A stretch of 64,000 bases of DNA. Origin: Nanohaloarchaea archaeon SW_7_43_1. GTDB taxonomy: Archaea > Nanohalarchaeota > Nanosalinia > Nanosalinales > Nanosalinaceae. This document shows positions 1 through 8,967 of this stretch, piece after piece. Below the pieces are notes generated by a model that was given only the letters and a program-made list of their open reading frames with translations, was not told the DNA's origin and did no database searches. The position numbers were made by a program, and so were the translations under genes. Where the stretch lies: contig PXPE01000001.1 of assembly GCA_003009795.1 (NCBI GenBank), positions 818,739 to 882,738 on the forward strand, given 5' to 3'. Numbering within the stretch: the stretch's first letter is position 1; each line of letters starts with the position of its first letter.

Positions 1-1
1 T

Positions 2-400
2 AACTTCTCAATAGAAGGATCTCTGACAACATTATTTGGAGCTTTGATGAGTTTCCTAACCTCACTCCCGATTATACTGCTTTTCCCGATTTTCAACAGC
101 TTTAGTGTCGAAAGTTACGAACACTGGGGTAAATCGATCGACGCGATGTGGATCAAGAGAAAGTACTGGATAGTATCCGGCGGAATAATCAGTATGTTAA
201 CATTCTACTCTGTATTCCAGTACCTCGGGATGCCGCAGATATCAGAAGCTATCTCCCTATTCCTGATCTTCCAGCTCCTGCCCTTTAACTATTCAAACAT
301 CCCAACCGGGCCTCTAGACGGCTCAATAATTATACGGTGGAGTGGATTCATGTGGCTAATATTCATGGGCTCTGCAATCCTCACACTTCTCGCAGCTTAA
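2..400 (+). CDS. M50-type (site-2 protease-like) membrane metalloprotease, C-terminal part
   Basis: The reading frame is open from the window edge, so the 5' end of the gene is missing. The visible 132 residues are strongly hydrophobic, with about three membrane segments. Near the end is the sequence PTGPLDG followed by a Trp-Ser pair, which fits the LDG zinc-ligand motif of M50 intramembrane proteases (N/P-rich stretch, LDG, then a final membrane helix). The HExxH motif would lie upstream, outside the window, so catalytic competence cannot be judged. The family cleaves substrates within the membrane. The call rests on one motif and the topology. Confidence 0.6.
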   Translation, partial: NFSIEGSLTTLFGALMSFLTSLPIILLFPIFNSFSVESYEHWGKSIDAMWIKRKYWIVSGGIISMLTFYSVFQYLGMPQISEAISLFLIFQLLPFNYSNIPTGPLDGSIIIRWSGFMWLIFMGSAILTLLAA

Positions 401-412
401 TGCATCTGACAA

Positions 413-420
413 TTTATATT
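413..420 (+). promoter_or_regulatory. TATA box for the HerA-like ATPase gene
   Basis: The sequence TTTATATT is centred about 26 bases before the ATG at 443. That spacing predicts transcription starting at or next to the start codon, so the mRNA would be leaderless. Confidence 0.55.
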
Positions 421-442
421 CGAAGATACAGCATACAGAGTT

Positions 443-1702
443 ATGCCAAAGATCAGTGTCGGCCGGGATGATGAAGACAGGGAAGAACACGGCCTGAAAG
501 GAAGCGGGGTGATCGGAAAACATCTTGTCGGTGAAAAACAAGAAGCTCACAAGGCCAACCCGATACACTTCGATCTTGCGAGACCCCATGTTATGGGTGT
601 ATTTGGCAAACGAGGTACTGGCAAGAGCTATTCAATGGGGACTATAGCGGAGGAGATACAGGGCTCAGATATCTCACAGAACCTTTCTACAATAATAATC
701 GATTCTATGGGTATCTACTGGTCAATGGCCCGTCCAAACAACAGAGCTACAACAATGCTGGAAAGCTGGGATATGAAGCCGAAAGGCTTCGATGCCAAGG
801 TCTATATCCCGGAAGGAAAAGTAGATGAGTTTGAAAGCCAGGAAATGCCTTATGACGATACTTTCACGCTTAATCCGGCAGATTTCACTTCGCAGGAATG
901 GGGTATGGCTTTCAACATTGAGATGAACTCGAAGCAGGGTATACTTCTTGAAAGAATGATTTCCAAGTTAAAAGATAATACAGATAACTACTCGATCGAC
1001 GATATAATAGATGCGATCAGAAGCTTTGACTTTCCTAAAGATACCGAGGAAGGGCTTGTCAACCGTTTTATGACAGCACAGGAATGGGGAGTCTTCGGCG
1101 AGGAATCTTCACTTGAGAAATTCACTCAAAGAGAAGAATTATCCATAGTAGATGTATCGGCTTTCGGGGAAATCGCCTCCGGATGGTCGGTCCGATCTCT
1201 AATCGTTGGTTTGCTGGCGAAGAGAATACTTAGAAGGAGGATGACAGCAAGAAGAATTGAGGAAATCGATGAGATGCAAAACATTGCAGAGAACGAGATG
1301 CCTCTCACATGGATGCTTATAGATGAGGCACACGAATTTCTGCCAGCGGAGGGAAAAACTCCGGCTTCAGATCCCCTGCTCAGATGGGTTAAAATCGGTA
1401 GGGAGCCCGGTGTATCATTAGTTCTTGCTACACAGCAACCGGCAAAACTTCACCCAGATGCATTATCACAGTGTGATCTAGTTCTCTCACACCGGTTAAC
1501 TGCAAAACAGGATATTGATGCTCTAGGAGAAATCATGCAGACATACATGAGATACGATCTCAAACATTACATTGACTCACTTCCTGATAGAACCGGTACG
1601 GGACTGATTCTTGACGACAACTCTGAAAGAGTATACCCCATTCAGATGAGACCAAGAAAGTCATGGCACGCAGGTGGAACACCGGATGCATACGACGAAT
1701 AA
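443..1702 (+). CDS. HerA/FtsK-superfamily ATPase (DUF87-type ATP-binding protein)
   Basis: This 419-residue protein has a Walker A motif at residues 55-62 (GKRGTGKS) and a Walker B motif ending in Asp294-Glu295 (LIDEAHEF). A sensor-like stretch, VLATQQPAKL, follows, then the TGTG(L)IL region seen in HerA-like pumps. These features place it in the HerA/VirB4/FtsK group of hexameric ATPases that act on DNA or protein. It lacks the N-terminal HAS-barrel of the true HerA encoded at 20471-22330, so it is a separate paralogue. No nurA, mre11 or rad50 is adjacent. The next gene, a membrane protein, overlaps its 3' end, which suggests a coupled, membrane-associated role. The substrate is unknown. Confidence 0.75.
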   Translation: MPKISVGRDDEDREEHGLKGSGVIGKHLVGEKQEAHKANPIHFDLARPHVMGVFGKRGTGKSYSMGTIAEEIQGSDISQNLSTIIIDSMGIYWSMARPNNRATTMLESWDMKPKGFDAKVYIPEGKVDEFESQEMPYDDTFTLNPADFTSQEWGMAFNIEMNSKQGILLERMISKLKDNTDNYSIDDIIDAIRSFDFPKDTEEGLVNRFMTAQEWGVFGEESSLEKFTQREELSIVDVSAFGEIASGWSVRSLIVGLLAKRILRRRMTARRIEEIDEMQNIAENEMPLTWMLIDEAHEFLPAEGKTPASDPLLRWVKIGREPGVSLVLATQQPAKLHPDALSQCDLVLSHRLTAKQDIDALGEIMQTYMRYDLKHYIDSLPDRTGTGLILDDNSERVYPIQMRPRKSWHAGGTPDAYDE

Positions 1703-2207
1703 CGGGACCGAGATACAGCAAGTGGTCGAACAGCTTTTCTTAGCCCCTACTGAACACCCCGAGATACTTCCAACAGTATTACCTCTAATAATCGGTGCGG
1801 TCGCATTAGAACTGTACTTTGGGAAGCACCCGAAAGAAGACCTTGGATGGAACTCATCGGTCGGAAATGCAATAATATGGACTGCAACCGGTTTTAGCCT
1901 CTTGGTGACCTCAACCCTGACAGGACAGGAAAGGCAGGCAGTCTACGGATTGATACTTATGGGAGGTATTGTAAGCTACATGAATTTCTATCATAGATGG
2001 CCAGCTTCCGTGGCTTATCTGATTTCTTCCTCGGGAATTGTTTACTCCCTAGCTTACTCACTGGTGGTTGTAATCAAAACAGATCTGATCATAAATCAAA
2101 CTGTACTGGAAGCAGTTCTATTATTTGTAGTAGCGATTAATATGTTATTCAAGCTGATGAAAGGATTCGAAACACCTTCAAAAGAAAGCCGGATTTTCCG
2201 GAGCTAA
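1686..2207 (+). CDS. Small polytopic membrane protein coupled to the HerA-like ATPase
   Basis: This product of about 173 residues has a polar N-terminus followed by four or five hydrophobic helices, and I recognise no family. It starts inside the 3' end of the ATPase gene. The ATG at 1686 gives a 17-base overlap and a GTG at 1674 a longer one, so translational coupling is likely. Its only functional clue is this coupling, which suggests a membrane anchor or partner for the ATPase. Confidence 0.55.
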   Translation: MHTTNNGTEIQQVVEQLFLAPTEHPEILPTVLPLIIGAVALELYFGKHPKEDLGWNSSVGNAIIWTATGFSLLVTSTLTGQERQAVYGLILMGGIVSYMNFYHRWPASVAYLISSSGIVYSLAYSLVVVIKTDLIINQTVLEAVLLFVVAINMLFKLMKGFETPSKESRIFRS

Positions 2208-2250
2208 AATAAATCAGATTTATCAAACTCACAGATCAAACTTTTTCTAA

Positions 2251-5200
2251 ATGCCTCAGCTTCTGAAATCCGATAAAATAGAATCGAGAACATATCAGGA
2301 AGTTATTGCCGCCTCCTCAATACAGAATAACACGCTAGTGGTACTGCCGACAGGACTCGGAAAAACTGTTATCGCCGCAATGGTAGCAGCGCAGAAGGCA
2401 GAAGACGGAAAAGTGATGTTTTTGGCGCCTACAAAGCCCCTTGCCGAACAACACATCAACACTTTCCAGGAGTTCGTAGATATAGATGAAAACGATAAAG
2501 CGCTCATGACCGGTGAAACAAGGCCGGATGAGAGATATAAACTATGGGCGGAGAAGAAAATGTTTTTCGGAACGCCACAAGTAGTTGAAAACGATCTTAT
2601 ATCCAATAAAGTACCAGCAGAGGATTTCTCCCTAATAATATTTGACGAGGCTCACAGAGCAACCGGAGACTACAGCTATGTATTCATAAGCGAGAAAATG
2701 CCGAACGCTCATAAACTGGCATTGACAGCCTCACCCGGAGGAACAAAGGAGAAAATCGATGAAGTAGCAGAGAACCTAGATATAGAGAACTATGAGGTCA
2801 GAACAGAGGATGACCCGGATGTAGAGCCCTATATCGAGGAAAGAGAAGTTGACTGGGTAAGAGTCTCGCTTGACGATAGCTTTGAGGAAGCAAAGAAAAA
2901 CCTGGAGAAAGCCTACCAGAAACAGCTGGAGAAACTAAAGAAAAACGGCCAGCTGAACTCTACAAATAATGTCTACAAAGGCGAACTGCTGAAACTGAGA
3001 GGGGAGATAAGCGCCAAGTTGAGCTCGACTGATGACCCAAAGCTCTACAGGTCGATCTCTCATGTCGCATCCGCATTGAAGATCAGCCAGGCAGTAGAAC
3101 TCCTGGAAACACAGGGCGTATCCCAGTGCTACAGCTACATAAACGGGCTGAAAAATGATGATTCGAAGGCTGCGCAGAAAGCTTTGAACAACGATGATTT
3201 TCAAAGAGGAAAAAATCTTGTAGAATACCTGAAAAAGAAGGGAAAGGAGCATCCAAAGATTGACAAACTAAGGGAAATTCTAGGGGATATGGCAGAAGAT
3301 GAAAAAGCCATAGTTTTCACAGAGTACAGGGATACAACCGAGAAAATCGCAGGGGAACTCGAAACAGAAGGTCTGAACACCACTAACTTCATTGGCCAAC
3401 AAGGAGACAAAGGAATGAGCCAGACCGAACAGGCAGAAGTACTGGAAGAGTTTGAGGACGGAGAACACGATGTAATTGTCTCGACAAGTCTCCATCCCAA
3501 GGAAAATATAATATTGAGATCACCAGAAGGAGAGATCAAGGTTTGGGAGATAGAAGATTTTGTAGACAGTTTGACTGTAAAGGAAGGGGAAACAAGTAGA
3601 AAAATAAAATCTAACTGGGAGGTTTTTACAACAGATGGAGAAGAAACATTTTTCAAATCTGTATCGAACGTACATCGACACAAGAGGAAAAACAACGTAT
3701 TGAGATCAACTCAGAGAACAGCAGGAGACTTTCTGGTAACAGAAAATCATAGTATTTTCAGCTTTAACTCAGACGGAGAACATATACCTGATAAGCCCGG
3801 CGAAGATAAATTCGTAAACCTTGCTTGGGGTACACCCCAAATCGAGGAAAATAAGGAGATAGATTTAGCTAAGATGCTCCACAGGGAACTTCCTAAATGT
3901 AAAAAAGACATTTTTTTCTTTAGCTTTGAGAATCTGAATCAACCCAGAATAAGAGAGATTAACTCTGAAAGAATGTTCCTAAACAGTATAGAAGAGAGCA
4001 CTTTTATCAGGCAAATTTCAGAAGAATCAGGTCTGGACCCCAAAACAATTACTGAAGTCAGAAAACGTTTGGAAGAGAGAGATATTATAAAAAGCGAGGT
4101 GAACGGCAGGAAAAAGTTTGTAAGAACCACAAAAAAAGGGCGACAATACAAGGAATTTCTAAACTGGTTCGAATTAGAACAGGAATACTATAAAGGCAAG
4201 TATAGAATAGGTCTGGAAACTGTTGCCCAATCGCCAGAATACTACCGAGAATTCTGTAGCCTCCAACTTGAATTTTCGTACGGAAAATCAAAAGTTCCCC
4301 GATTTCTCTCAATAAAGGACACTGCCAGGTTCCTGGGGTACTTTGTTTCGGAGGGTCATGTAAGAAATCAGAAAAAAAGCGGAGAACTACTTCTCACAAG
4401 GGAATCCGATGACGATATAAAACAAAAGATGCAGGAGAGTATTGAAGAAGGTCTCTCGATGGAGACCAATACTAGATCTGCTGGCGTATTCATATCATCC
4501 AGAATACCTTATTACCTGATAAAATACGTGTTCAAATGCGGAACTTCAACAGAAGAAAAACAGGTCCCCTCACAGATTTTTTCTGGTAGTAAAGAAGCTA
4601 AATGGAGGTTTTTAGAGGCTTATTTTGAAGGCGATGGGTACTCTGATGATGGCAGAATAACTCTGAGCACGATTAGCAGAAAATTGGCAACAGGACTTCA
4701 TTTCCTATTAAGACAGCTGGGAATCAAAAAAATAGCAATCAGAAGAGAGGAAAGAGAAAAGCGCAATCATAGCGACATTTACAGAATAAAAATACATGAA
4801 CCTCTACTATTCAAACAGATAAGCGAAAAAGAAGGCAGAACAACATACTATGATCTAATCCCCGAAGCAGTAAATGACAAATCTGTCTTCAACGAAATAG
4901 GAAATAGCTTCGGAAAGGTAAGAGAAGGATGCAGAAAAAAACAACGACCGGAACAGAAAACTTGTTTTGATTACATAGAAGAAAACCAGAAATTAGAGGA
5001 ACAGCCAGAGTATGTCTACGACATTTCAGTAGAAGAAACCGAAAGATTCTTTGGCGGCACGAGCTTAGCATGTCTCCACAACAGCATCGGAGAGGAGGGA
5101 CTGGATATACCCGCTGTCGACTATGTTGTATTCTACGAGCCGGTTGCCTCAGAGATCCGGGATATACAGAGAGCTGGTAGAACAGGACGACAGGAGTCAG

Positions 5201-6012
5201 GAAAAGTATTCGTCCTGATAGCAGAGAACACCAGAGATGAAGGAAACTACTGGTCGGCTCACCATAAAAAGAAAAAAATGAATTCGGTTCTCCAGGAACT
5301 GAAAGACGAAACACGGGAGAAAGCACAGAAAACATTGGACGGATACAGTAATGAGGAAACAGAGGAAGATGAGGAGAATGATATCAAGGTCATAGCGGAT
5401 GATCGAGAAACCTCTATCTCCAAGAAACTGTCGAAGATGAACCTGACTGTGGAACAGGAAAGACTGGATGTGGCCGATTTTCTTGTTTCCGATAGAGCAG
5501 CGGTGGAGAGGAAGCAGGTATCCGATTTCGTGGACTCAATCGTAGACAACCGCTTGTTCTCCCAGATCACAGATCTCCACCAGTTCGATGTCCCTGTGAT
5601 AATAATTGAAGGAGACAACCTCTACACTCACAGAGACATTCATCCGAACGCCATCAGAGGAGCACTAGCCTCAATCAGTATGGACCACCAGATACCGATA
5701 CTCTGGACAGATGATGAGAAAGATACCGCAGAAACACTTGCATCCATGGCAAAGAGAGAGCAGGAGGAAGAGGAAAGAAACATATCAGTAAGAGGAAACA
5801 GGAGCGGGAAAACACAGAAAGAACTGCAGAAGTTTGTTACCGCCGGTTTACCTGATGTCAACAAGAAGATAGCGGAGAGACTGCTGGAGGAGTTCGGAAC
5901 AATTGAGAAAACATTTACTGCTTCAGAAGAAGAGCTCAAAAAAGTAAAAGGTATAGGCGAGAAAAAAGCCGGAAAGATAAGATCGATAATCGAAACAGAG
6001 TATAATGAATGA
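2251..6012 (+). CDS. hef: Hef-type helicase/XPF-family nuclease, interrupted by an intein
   Basis: Hef acts on stalled or branched replication forks. The host protein has a superfamily 2 helicase with motif I at residues 33-39 (PTGLGKT), DEAH at 132-135, the motif III-like LTASPGG and motif VI at 973-980 (QRAGRTGR). An XPF-type nuclease follows, with the ERKxxxD signature at 1086-1092, then a C-terminal helix-hairpin-helix region from about residue 1200. Residues 413-944 are an intein inserted within the second helicase lobe. Removing it joins DVIVST to SIGEEGLDIP and restores a continuous motif V region, giving a mature protein of about 721 residues. The ATG has a TATA-like stretch about 30 bases upstream. 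The next gene overlaps by 8 bases. Confidence 0.93.
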   Translation: MPQLLKSDKIESRTYQEVIAASSIQNNTLVVLPTGLGKTVIAAMVAAQKAEDGKVMFLAPTKPLAEQHINTFQEFVDIDENDKALMTGETRPDERYKLWAEKKMFFGTPQVVENDLISNKVPAEDFSLIIFDEAHRATGDYSYVFISEKMPNAHKLALTASPGGTKEKIDEVAENLDIENYEVRTEDDPDVEPYIEEREVDWVRVSLDDSFEEAKKNLEKAYQKQLEKLKKNGQLNSTNNVYKGELLKLRGEISAKLSSTDDPKLYRSISHVASALKISQAVELLETQGVSQCYSYINGLKNDDSKAAQKALNNDDFQRGKNLVEYLKKKGKEHPKIDKLREILGDMAEDEKAIVFTEYRDTTEKIAGELETEGLNTTNFIGQQGDKGMSQTEQAEVLEEFEDGEHDVIVSTSLHPKENIILRSPEGEIKVWEIEDFVDSLTVKEGETSRKIKSNWEVFTTDGEETFFKSVSNVHRHKRKNNVLRSTQRTAGDFLVTENHSIFSFNSDGEHIPDKPGEDKFVNLAWGTPQIEENKEIDLAKMLHRELPKCKKDIFFFSFENLNQPRIREINSERMFLNSIEESTFIRQISEESGLDPKTITEVRKRLEERDIIKSEVNGRKKFVRTTKKGRQYKEFLNWFELEQEYYKGKYRIGLETVAQSPEYYREFCSLQLEFSYGKSKVPRFLSIKDTARFLGYFVSEGHVRNQKKSGELLLTRESDDDIKQKMQESIEEGLSMETNTRSAGVFISSRIPYYLIKYVFKCGTSTEEKQVPSQIFSGSKEAKWRFLEAYFEGDGYSDDGRITLSTISRKLATGLHFLLRQLGIKKIAIRREEREKRNHSDIYRIKIHEPLLFKQISEKEGRTTYYDLIPEAVNDKSVFNEIGNSFGKVREGCRKKQRPEQKTCFDYIEENQKLEEQPEYVYDISVEETERFFGGTSLACLHNSIGEEGLDIPAVDYVVFYEPVASEIRDIQRAGRTGRQESGKVFVLIAENTRDEGNYWSAHHKKKKMNSVLQELKDETREKAQKTLDGYSNEETEEDEENDIKVIADDRETSISKKLSKMNLTVEQERLDVADFLVSDRAAVERKQVSDFVDSIVDNRLFSQITDLHQFDVPVIIIEGDNLYTHRDIHPNAIRGALASISMDHQIPILWTDDEKDTAETLASMAKREQEEEERNISVRGNRSGKTQKELQKFVTAGLPDVNKKIAERLLEEFGTIEKTFTASEEELKKVKGIGEKKAGKIRSIIETEYNE
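3487..5082 (+). mobile_element. Intein with LAGLIDADG homing endonuclease, inside hef
   Basis: This is an in-frame intein of 532 residues (host residues 413-944). It begins with Ser1 (SLHPKEN) instead of the more common Cys and ends in His-Asn followed by a Ser +1 extein residue. The block B motif VTENHSIF and a C-terminal block ending LACLHN are visible, so the splicing residues look intact. Two LAGLIDADG motifs are present, at about 695-703 (LGYFVSEGH) and 788-796 (ending YFEGDG), so the endonuclease also appears intact. Residues of about 571-640 look like an extra winged-helix segment before the endonuclease. The insertion lies in the conserved motif V region of the helicase, typical of inteins that target essential active-site sequences. 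Confidence 0.92.
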
Positions 6013-6430
6013 AAAACCGCTGATAATAGGTATAGATCCTGGAAACACTTCCGCAGTCGCAGCACTGAATCTAAACGGTGAAACCGAGTTTCTGATAAGC
6101 CGAAAAGAGTTCTCGCATCACAAAATAATAAGAACTATAGTAGAAAACGGATACCCTCTGGTGATTGCAGCTGATAGAGAGGAAATACCTTCAACAGTTG
6201 ACAAAATCGCCAGCTCGCTTGGCGCCAAAAAGTTCACACCGGAAAACGATCTTTCGAGAAAGCGAAAAGACAAACTGGGAAAAGGCGACAACTCACACGA
6301 AAAAGATGCCTATGCCTCAGCTCTCCACGCCTACAAAAGCTTAAGCAAGCAGATAAGAAAAATTAACAGCAGAGCGGAAACAGACAGTGAAAAGCTGGAT
6401 GTCGCCAGAAAACATCTGCTGAAGACCTAG
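6005..6430 (+). CDS. DUF460 N-terminal-type RNase H-fold protein
   Basis: The protein opens with IGIDPGNTSAVAALNL, the first strand and acidic turn of the RNase H/RuvC-like fold in archaeal DUF460 proteins. It continues with the family pattern of a G-x-P-x-V-I-A-A-D stretch, PSTVDKIA, and a late His-Glu-Lys-Asp-Ala segment (SHEKDAYASA). Full DUF460 proteins are several hundred residues long. This one has only 141 residues, so it is a stand-alone N-terminal domain. The start overlaps the end of hef by 8 bases, which implies co-translation and a possible link to branched-DNA processing. The biochemical activity of the family is not established. Confidence 0.7.
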   Translation: MNEKPLIIGIDPGNTSAVAALNLNGETEFLISRKEFSHHKIIRTIVENGYPLVIAADREEIPSTVDKIASSLGAKKFTPENDLSRKRKDKLGKGDNSHEKDAYASALHAYKSLSKQIRKINSRAETDSEKLDVARKHLLKT

Positions 6431-6436
6431 AAGACA

Positions 6437-7006
6437 ATGAAACTGAAGGAAAAAATAATCAAAAAAATTAATGAAACTATAGATGAGTTCAGATCAGGGT
6501 ATAGAGAAGCAATTAAAGAACATCCAAAGCTTGGAGCATTGGTACCATTTATCGGCAAAATGTTTATAGCAGGACTTATCTTCCGTGGAATAATATTGTT
6601 CAGCCCGAATACATATTTCTTGCAACAATACCTAGCCGAAATTGTATCCTACATAATGAATTTGTTCGGTGAGAGCTATCAGCTTCAAAATGCCAAGATA
6701 ATGGGTCCGAAAAGTTCCTACCTTATAACTAGAGACTGTCTTGGATGGAAATCTGTAGCTGCGTTTATAGGGCTGATATTCGCCTCCACATCAAATCTAA
6801 GAAAACATCTAAACATCGTTCTTATCGGCTCCACAGTCCTAATTATGTTAAATATTGTTAGAGTAATTACTACCATCTGGCTCAGCGAACTTGGCATAAT
6901 ATCTTTCGATATAATTCACACCTTTCTCTGGCGATGGGGTATGACAGTAGTTGTCTTCATACTCTGGTTTGTATTGCTAAGAAGATATTCTGATGCCCTG
7001 CTCTAG
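6437..7006 (+). CDS. Archaeosortase/exosortase-family transpeptidase
   Basis: This 189-residue integral membrane protein has about five membrane helices and the three invariant residues of the exosortase/archaeosortase family in order: Cys101 (in RDCLGW), Arg142 (in NIVRV) and His161 (in DIIHTF). Family members cleave C-terminal sorting signals of surface proteins and attach them to lipid. It follows the DUF460 gene by 6 bases and precedes a pilin gene by 35. No protein in the window carries an obvious PGF-CTERM-like tail, so its substrate must be encoded elsewhere or use an unfamiliar signal. Confidence 0.82.
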   Translation: MKLKEKIIKKINETIDEFRSGYREAIKEHPKLGALVPFIGKMFIAGLIFRGIILFSPNTYFLQQYLAEIVSYIMNLFGESYQLQNAKIMGPKSSYLITRDCLGWKSVAAFIGLIFASTSNLRKHLNIVLIGSTVLIMLNIVRVITTIWLSELGIISFDIIHTFLWRWGMTVVVFILWFVLLRRYSDALL

Positions 7007-7011
7007 GAATC

Positions 7012-7019
7012 TTTAAATA
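7012..7019 (+). promoter_or_regulatory. TATA box for the pilin gene
   Basis: TTTAAATA is centred 26-27 bases before the ATG at 7042, the spacing expected for leaderless transcription. It lies just after the archaeosortase stop codon, so the pilin has its own promoter. Confidence 0.6.
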
Positions 7020-7041
7020 ACAGGGAAGGGAATAATTCATT

Positions 7042-7467
7042 ATGAAGAGAAAAGGAATTTCACCATTAATCGCTGCAGTACTTCTCATAGCATTTACAAT
7101 GGCTGTAGCATCAATTTTCGCTCAGTGGGCACCACAACTAATGGAAGACGCACAAGGAGACACAACCGAAAGAGCAAACGAAATCCAAAGCTGCTCTGAT
7201 AGAACCCTAAGTTTAAGCAGTAATGATGGTGGAGGCAATGTAACTATCACTCAGACTGGAGGAACTGAGGGTATCGGAAACTTAACAGCGACCTTCTACT
7301 ATGAGGATGGGAAAGCTGACCAAGCCGAAACAGATGAAACCAGCGATATCGAAGATCCAACAGGAGTGACAACACTAGAGAACCCTCAATCCGCCAAAAC
7401 AGTGACAGAAGTACGAGTTCAGCCAACTGACTGCCAAGGAGCACCGGCGGCATCTGAGGAGTTTTAG
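7042..7467 (+). CDS. Type IV pilin-like protein
   Basis: The N-terminus is a class III (type IV pilin) signal. A short basic stretch, MKRKG, precedes an uninterrupted hydrophobic helix beginning ISPLIAAV, the pattern of haloarchaeal pilins and archaellins. Cleavage is expected ahead of the hydrophobic helix, leaving that helix for filament assembly. The rest of the 141-residue protein is polar, acidic and rich in Thr, Gly and Asp, with two Cys residues (in SCS and DCQ) that could form a disulfide. A prepilin peptidase lies nearby at 8957-9838. It could be a structural pilin or an adhesive minor pilin. Confidence 0.8.
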   Translation: MKRKGISPLIAAVLLIAFTMAVASIFAQWAPQLMEDAQGDTTERANEIQSCSDRTLSLSSNDGGGNVTITQTGGTEGIGNLTATFYYEDGKADQAETDETSDIEDPTGVTTLENPQSAKTVTEVRVQPTDCQGAPAASEEF

Positions 7468-7496
7468 TTAACCAAATTCACATATTTTTACCCCTC

Positions 7497-7507
7497 TATT
7501 TTTTTAA
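7497..7507 (+). promoter_or_regulatory. TATA-like box for the coiled-coil gene
   Basis: A T-rich box (TATTTTTTTAA) is centred 26 bases before the ATG at 7528. The preceding T-rich tract at 7484-7490 could serve as the pilin terminator. Confidence 0.45.
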
Positions 7508-7527
7508 CCCGCCTCTGCAACTATTTT

Positions 7528-8967
7528 ATGATGTCAAATGGCGTATCTGAGGATGTAAGCAGAGAGAAGCTTGAGGATGAGCTACAAGGTATAGAAGATG
7601 CAGTAAAAGAGATGGAGCAGAGAGTCTCGGACCTTGAAGATAAGGATATGATGGCTGAACTTGAATCACTTTCCATCCAGGAAGAGGTTCAAGAGGTAGA
7701 GGAAATGCTCAACCATATGGACGAGGATGAACTAGAAAAACGCCTCAACATGGTAGAGCAAATCAAAAACGAATACCAGGAAGGAAAGGTTCACGAGAAA
7801 CTTGAGTATCTCTACCAGCAGATTAAAGAAATTAGAGAAGAGACCGGTAACCCTCAAAACCCGGAACAAAAGACACGGATAGAGCAACGATTAGAAGACC
7901 TAGAGGAAAGACTAGAGAAGGCCGAAAACGGTGATCCAGGTCAGAGCTCAGGACAGGAAATGCCGGAAAAATACAGAAAAGCCGTCAAGTCAAACTACAA
8001 ACAACTTAAACACCTCAAAAAAGATATCAAAAAACTTGCATCGGAAGAATCTTCACCAAGTGGATCCGATTCAGTAGATCTAGACGAAGTAAAGGAAAGG
8101 TTGAGTAAACTAGAGGAAGAGAAGAAAAAACTTCAGGATCTGCCGGAAGACCAGAAACTAACAGTAGAAGACGAGCATCCTGACATCTCATCACTTGAGT
8201 TCGACGTTAAGTCAATAAAAACCAAGCTTAATTCTCTGGAAAGCAAGAAAATTGGTGAAAAAGAGTTCAAGAATAAAATAGATGAGCTTGACTCTGAGGT
8301 AAAAGAAGCGGTAAATGAAGGGGAAAAGAGAATACAGAAAGTAGAAGATATTGTACAGAAAGACGAGATTGAGGAATTTGAGAGCTCTCAGAACGAACTG
8401 GAGGAAAGGATAGAGACCGTTATGGATCTTATAACAGATAATCAGGAACACCTAACCCGCATAGATGAAGAGTTCCGAGAGATAGAAAGAAAAAGTCCTT
8501 CGGGCGAGAAAATTTCAGAGCTGGAGGAGAAGCTGGAGAACAAGGCTACGGAAGAGAAGATAGGTGAACTTAAGGATATTGTAGAGGAAGCAGCTCTTGA
8601 CGAAACGGAGGAAAACCAGGACCTAAGGCGGCAACTGAACAATATATCAAAGGCAGTGACCGATAATCAGGGCTATATATCAAGACTTGAACAGGAGTTA
8701 GAGAAAAAAGATGAGGCAAGTGGCAAAGGAAATGTGGAAGAGCTTAGAAACGAAGTCGATGAACTAAAACGAATGATCAAAAACCAGGAAGCCTCGAGCC
8801 CCGATGAAAAAGAAGTTATGGAACAGGAGACAGAGCTTAAGCAACTTGAAGAGAAAATAGATAATCTGGCAGAACATGTAATCAAGAATCAGGAGAAGAT
8901 CCATGAACTACGGGTAAAGACCGATTCAGCGGCTGAGCAACAGGAAGACATAACAATCATAAGCTGA
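7528..8967 (+). CDS. Long acidic coiled-coil protein
   Basis: This 479-residue protein consists almost entirely of Glu, Lys, Leu, Asp and Gln in heptad-like order, with no membrane segment or signal peptide. The sequence DNQEHLTRI/DNQGYISRL recurs near residues 310 and 380, so the rod contains internal repeats. It ends tail-to-tail with the prepilin peptidase gene, overlapping it by 11 bases. It lies in a pilus-related block and might be a cytoplasmic scaffold, but no catalytic or binding motif is visible. Homology searches would be biased by composition. Confidence 0.6.
   Translation: MMSNGVSEDVSREKLEDELQGIEDAVKEMEQRVSDLEDKDMMAELESLSIQEEVQEVEEMLNHMDEDELEKRLNMVEQIKNEYQEGKVHEKLEYLYQQIKEIREETGNPQNPEQKTRIEQRLEDLEERLEKAENGDPGQSSGQEMPEKYRKAVKSNYKQLKHLKKDIKKLASEESSPSGSDSVDLDEVKERLSKLEEEKKKLQDLPEDQKLTVEDEHPDISSLEFDVKSIKTKLNSLESKKIGEKEFKNKIDELDSEVKEAVNEGEKRIQKVEDIVQKDEIEEFESSQNELEERIETVMDLITDNQEHLTRIDEEFREIERKSPSGEKISELEEKLENKATEEKIGELKDIVEEAALDETEENQDLRRQLNNISKAVTDNQGYISRLEQELEKKDEASGKGNVEELRNEVDELKRMIKNQEASSPDEKEVMEQETELKQLEEKIDNLAEHVIKNQEKIHELRVKTDSAAEQQEDITIIS

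Noticed and set aside
3201-3695. Minus-strand frame opposite hef
   Set aside because: Ser/Phe-rich composition reflects reading an acidic gene backwards; no independent signals.
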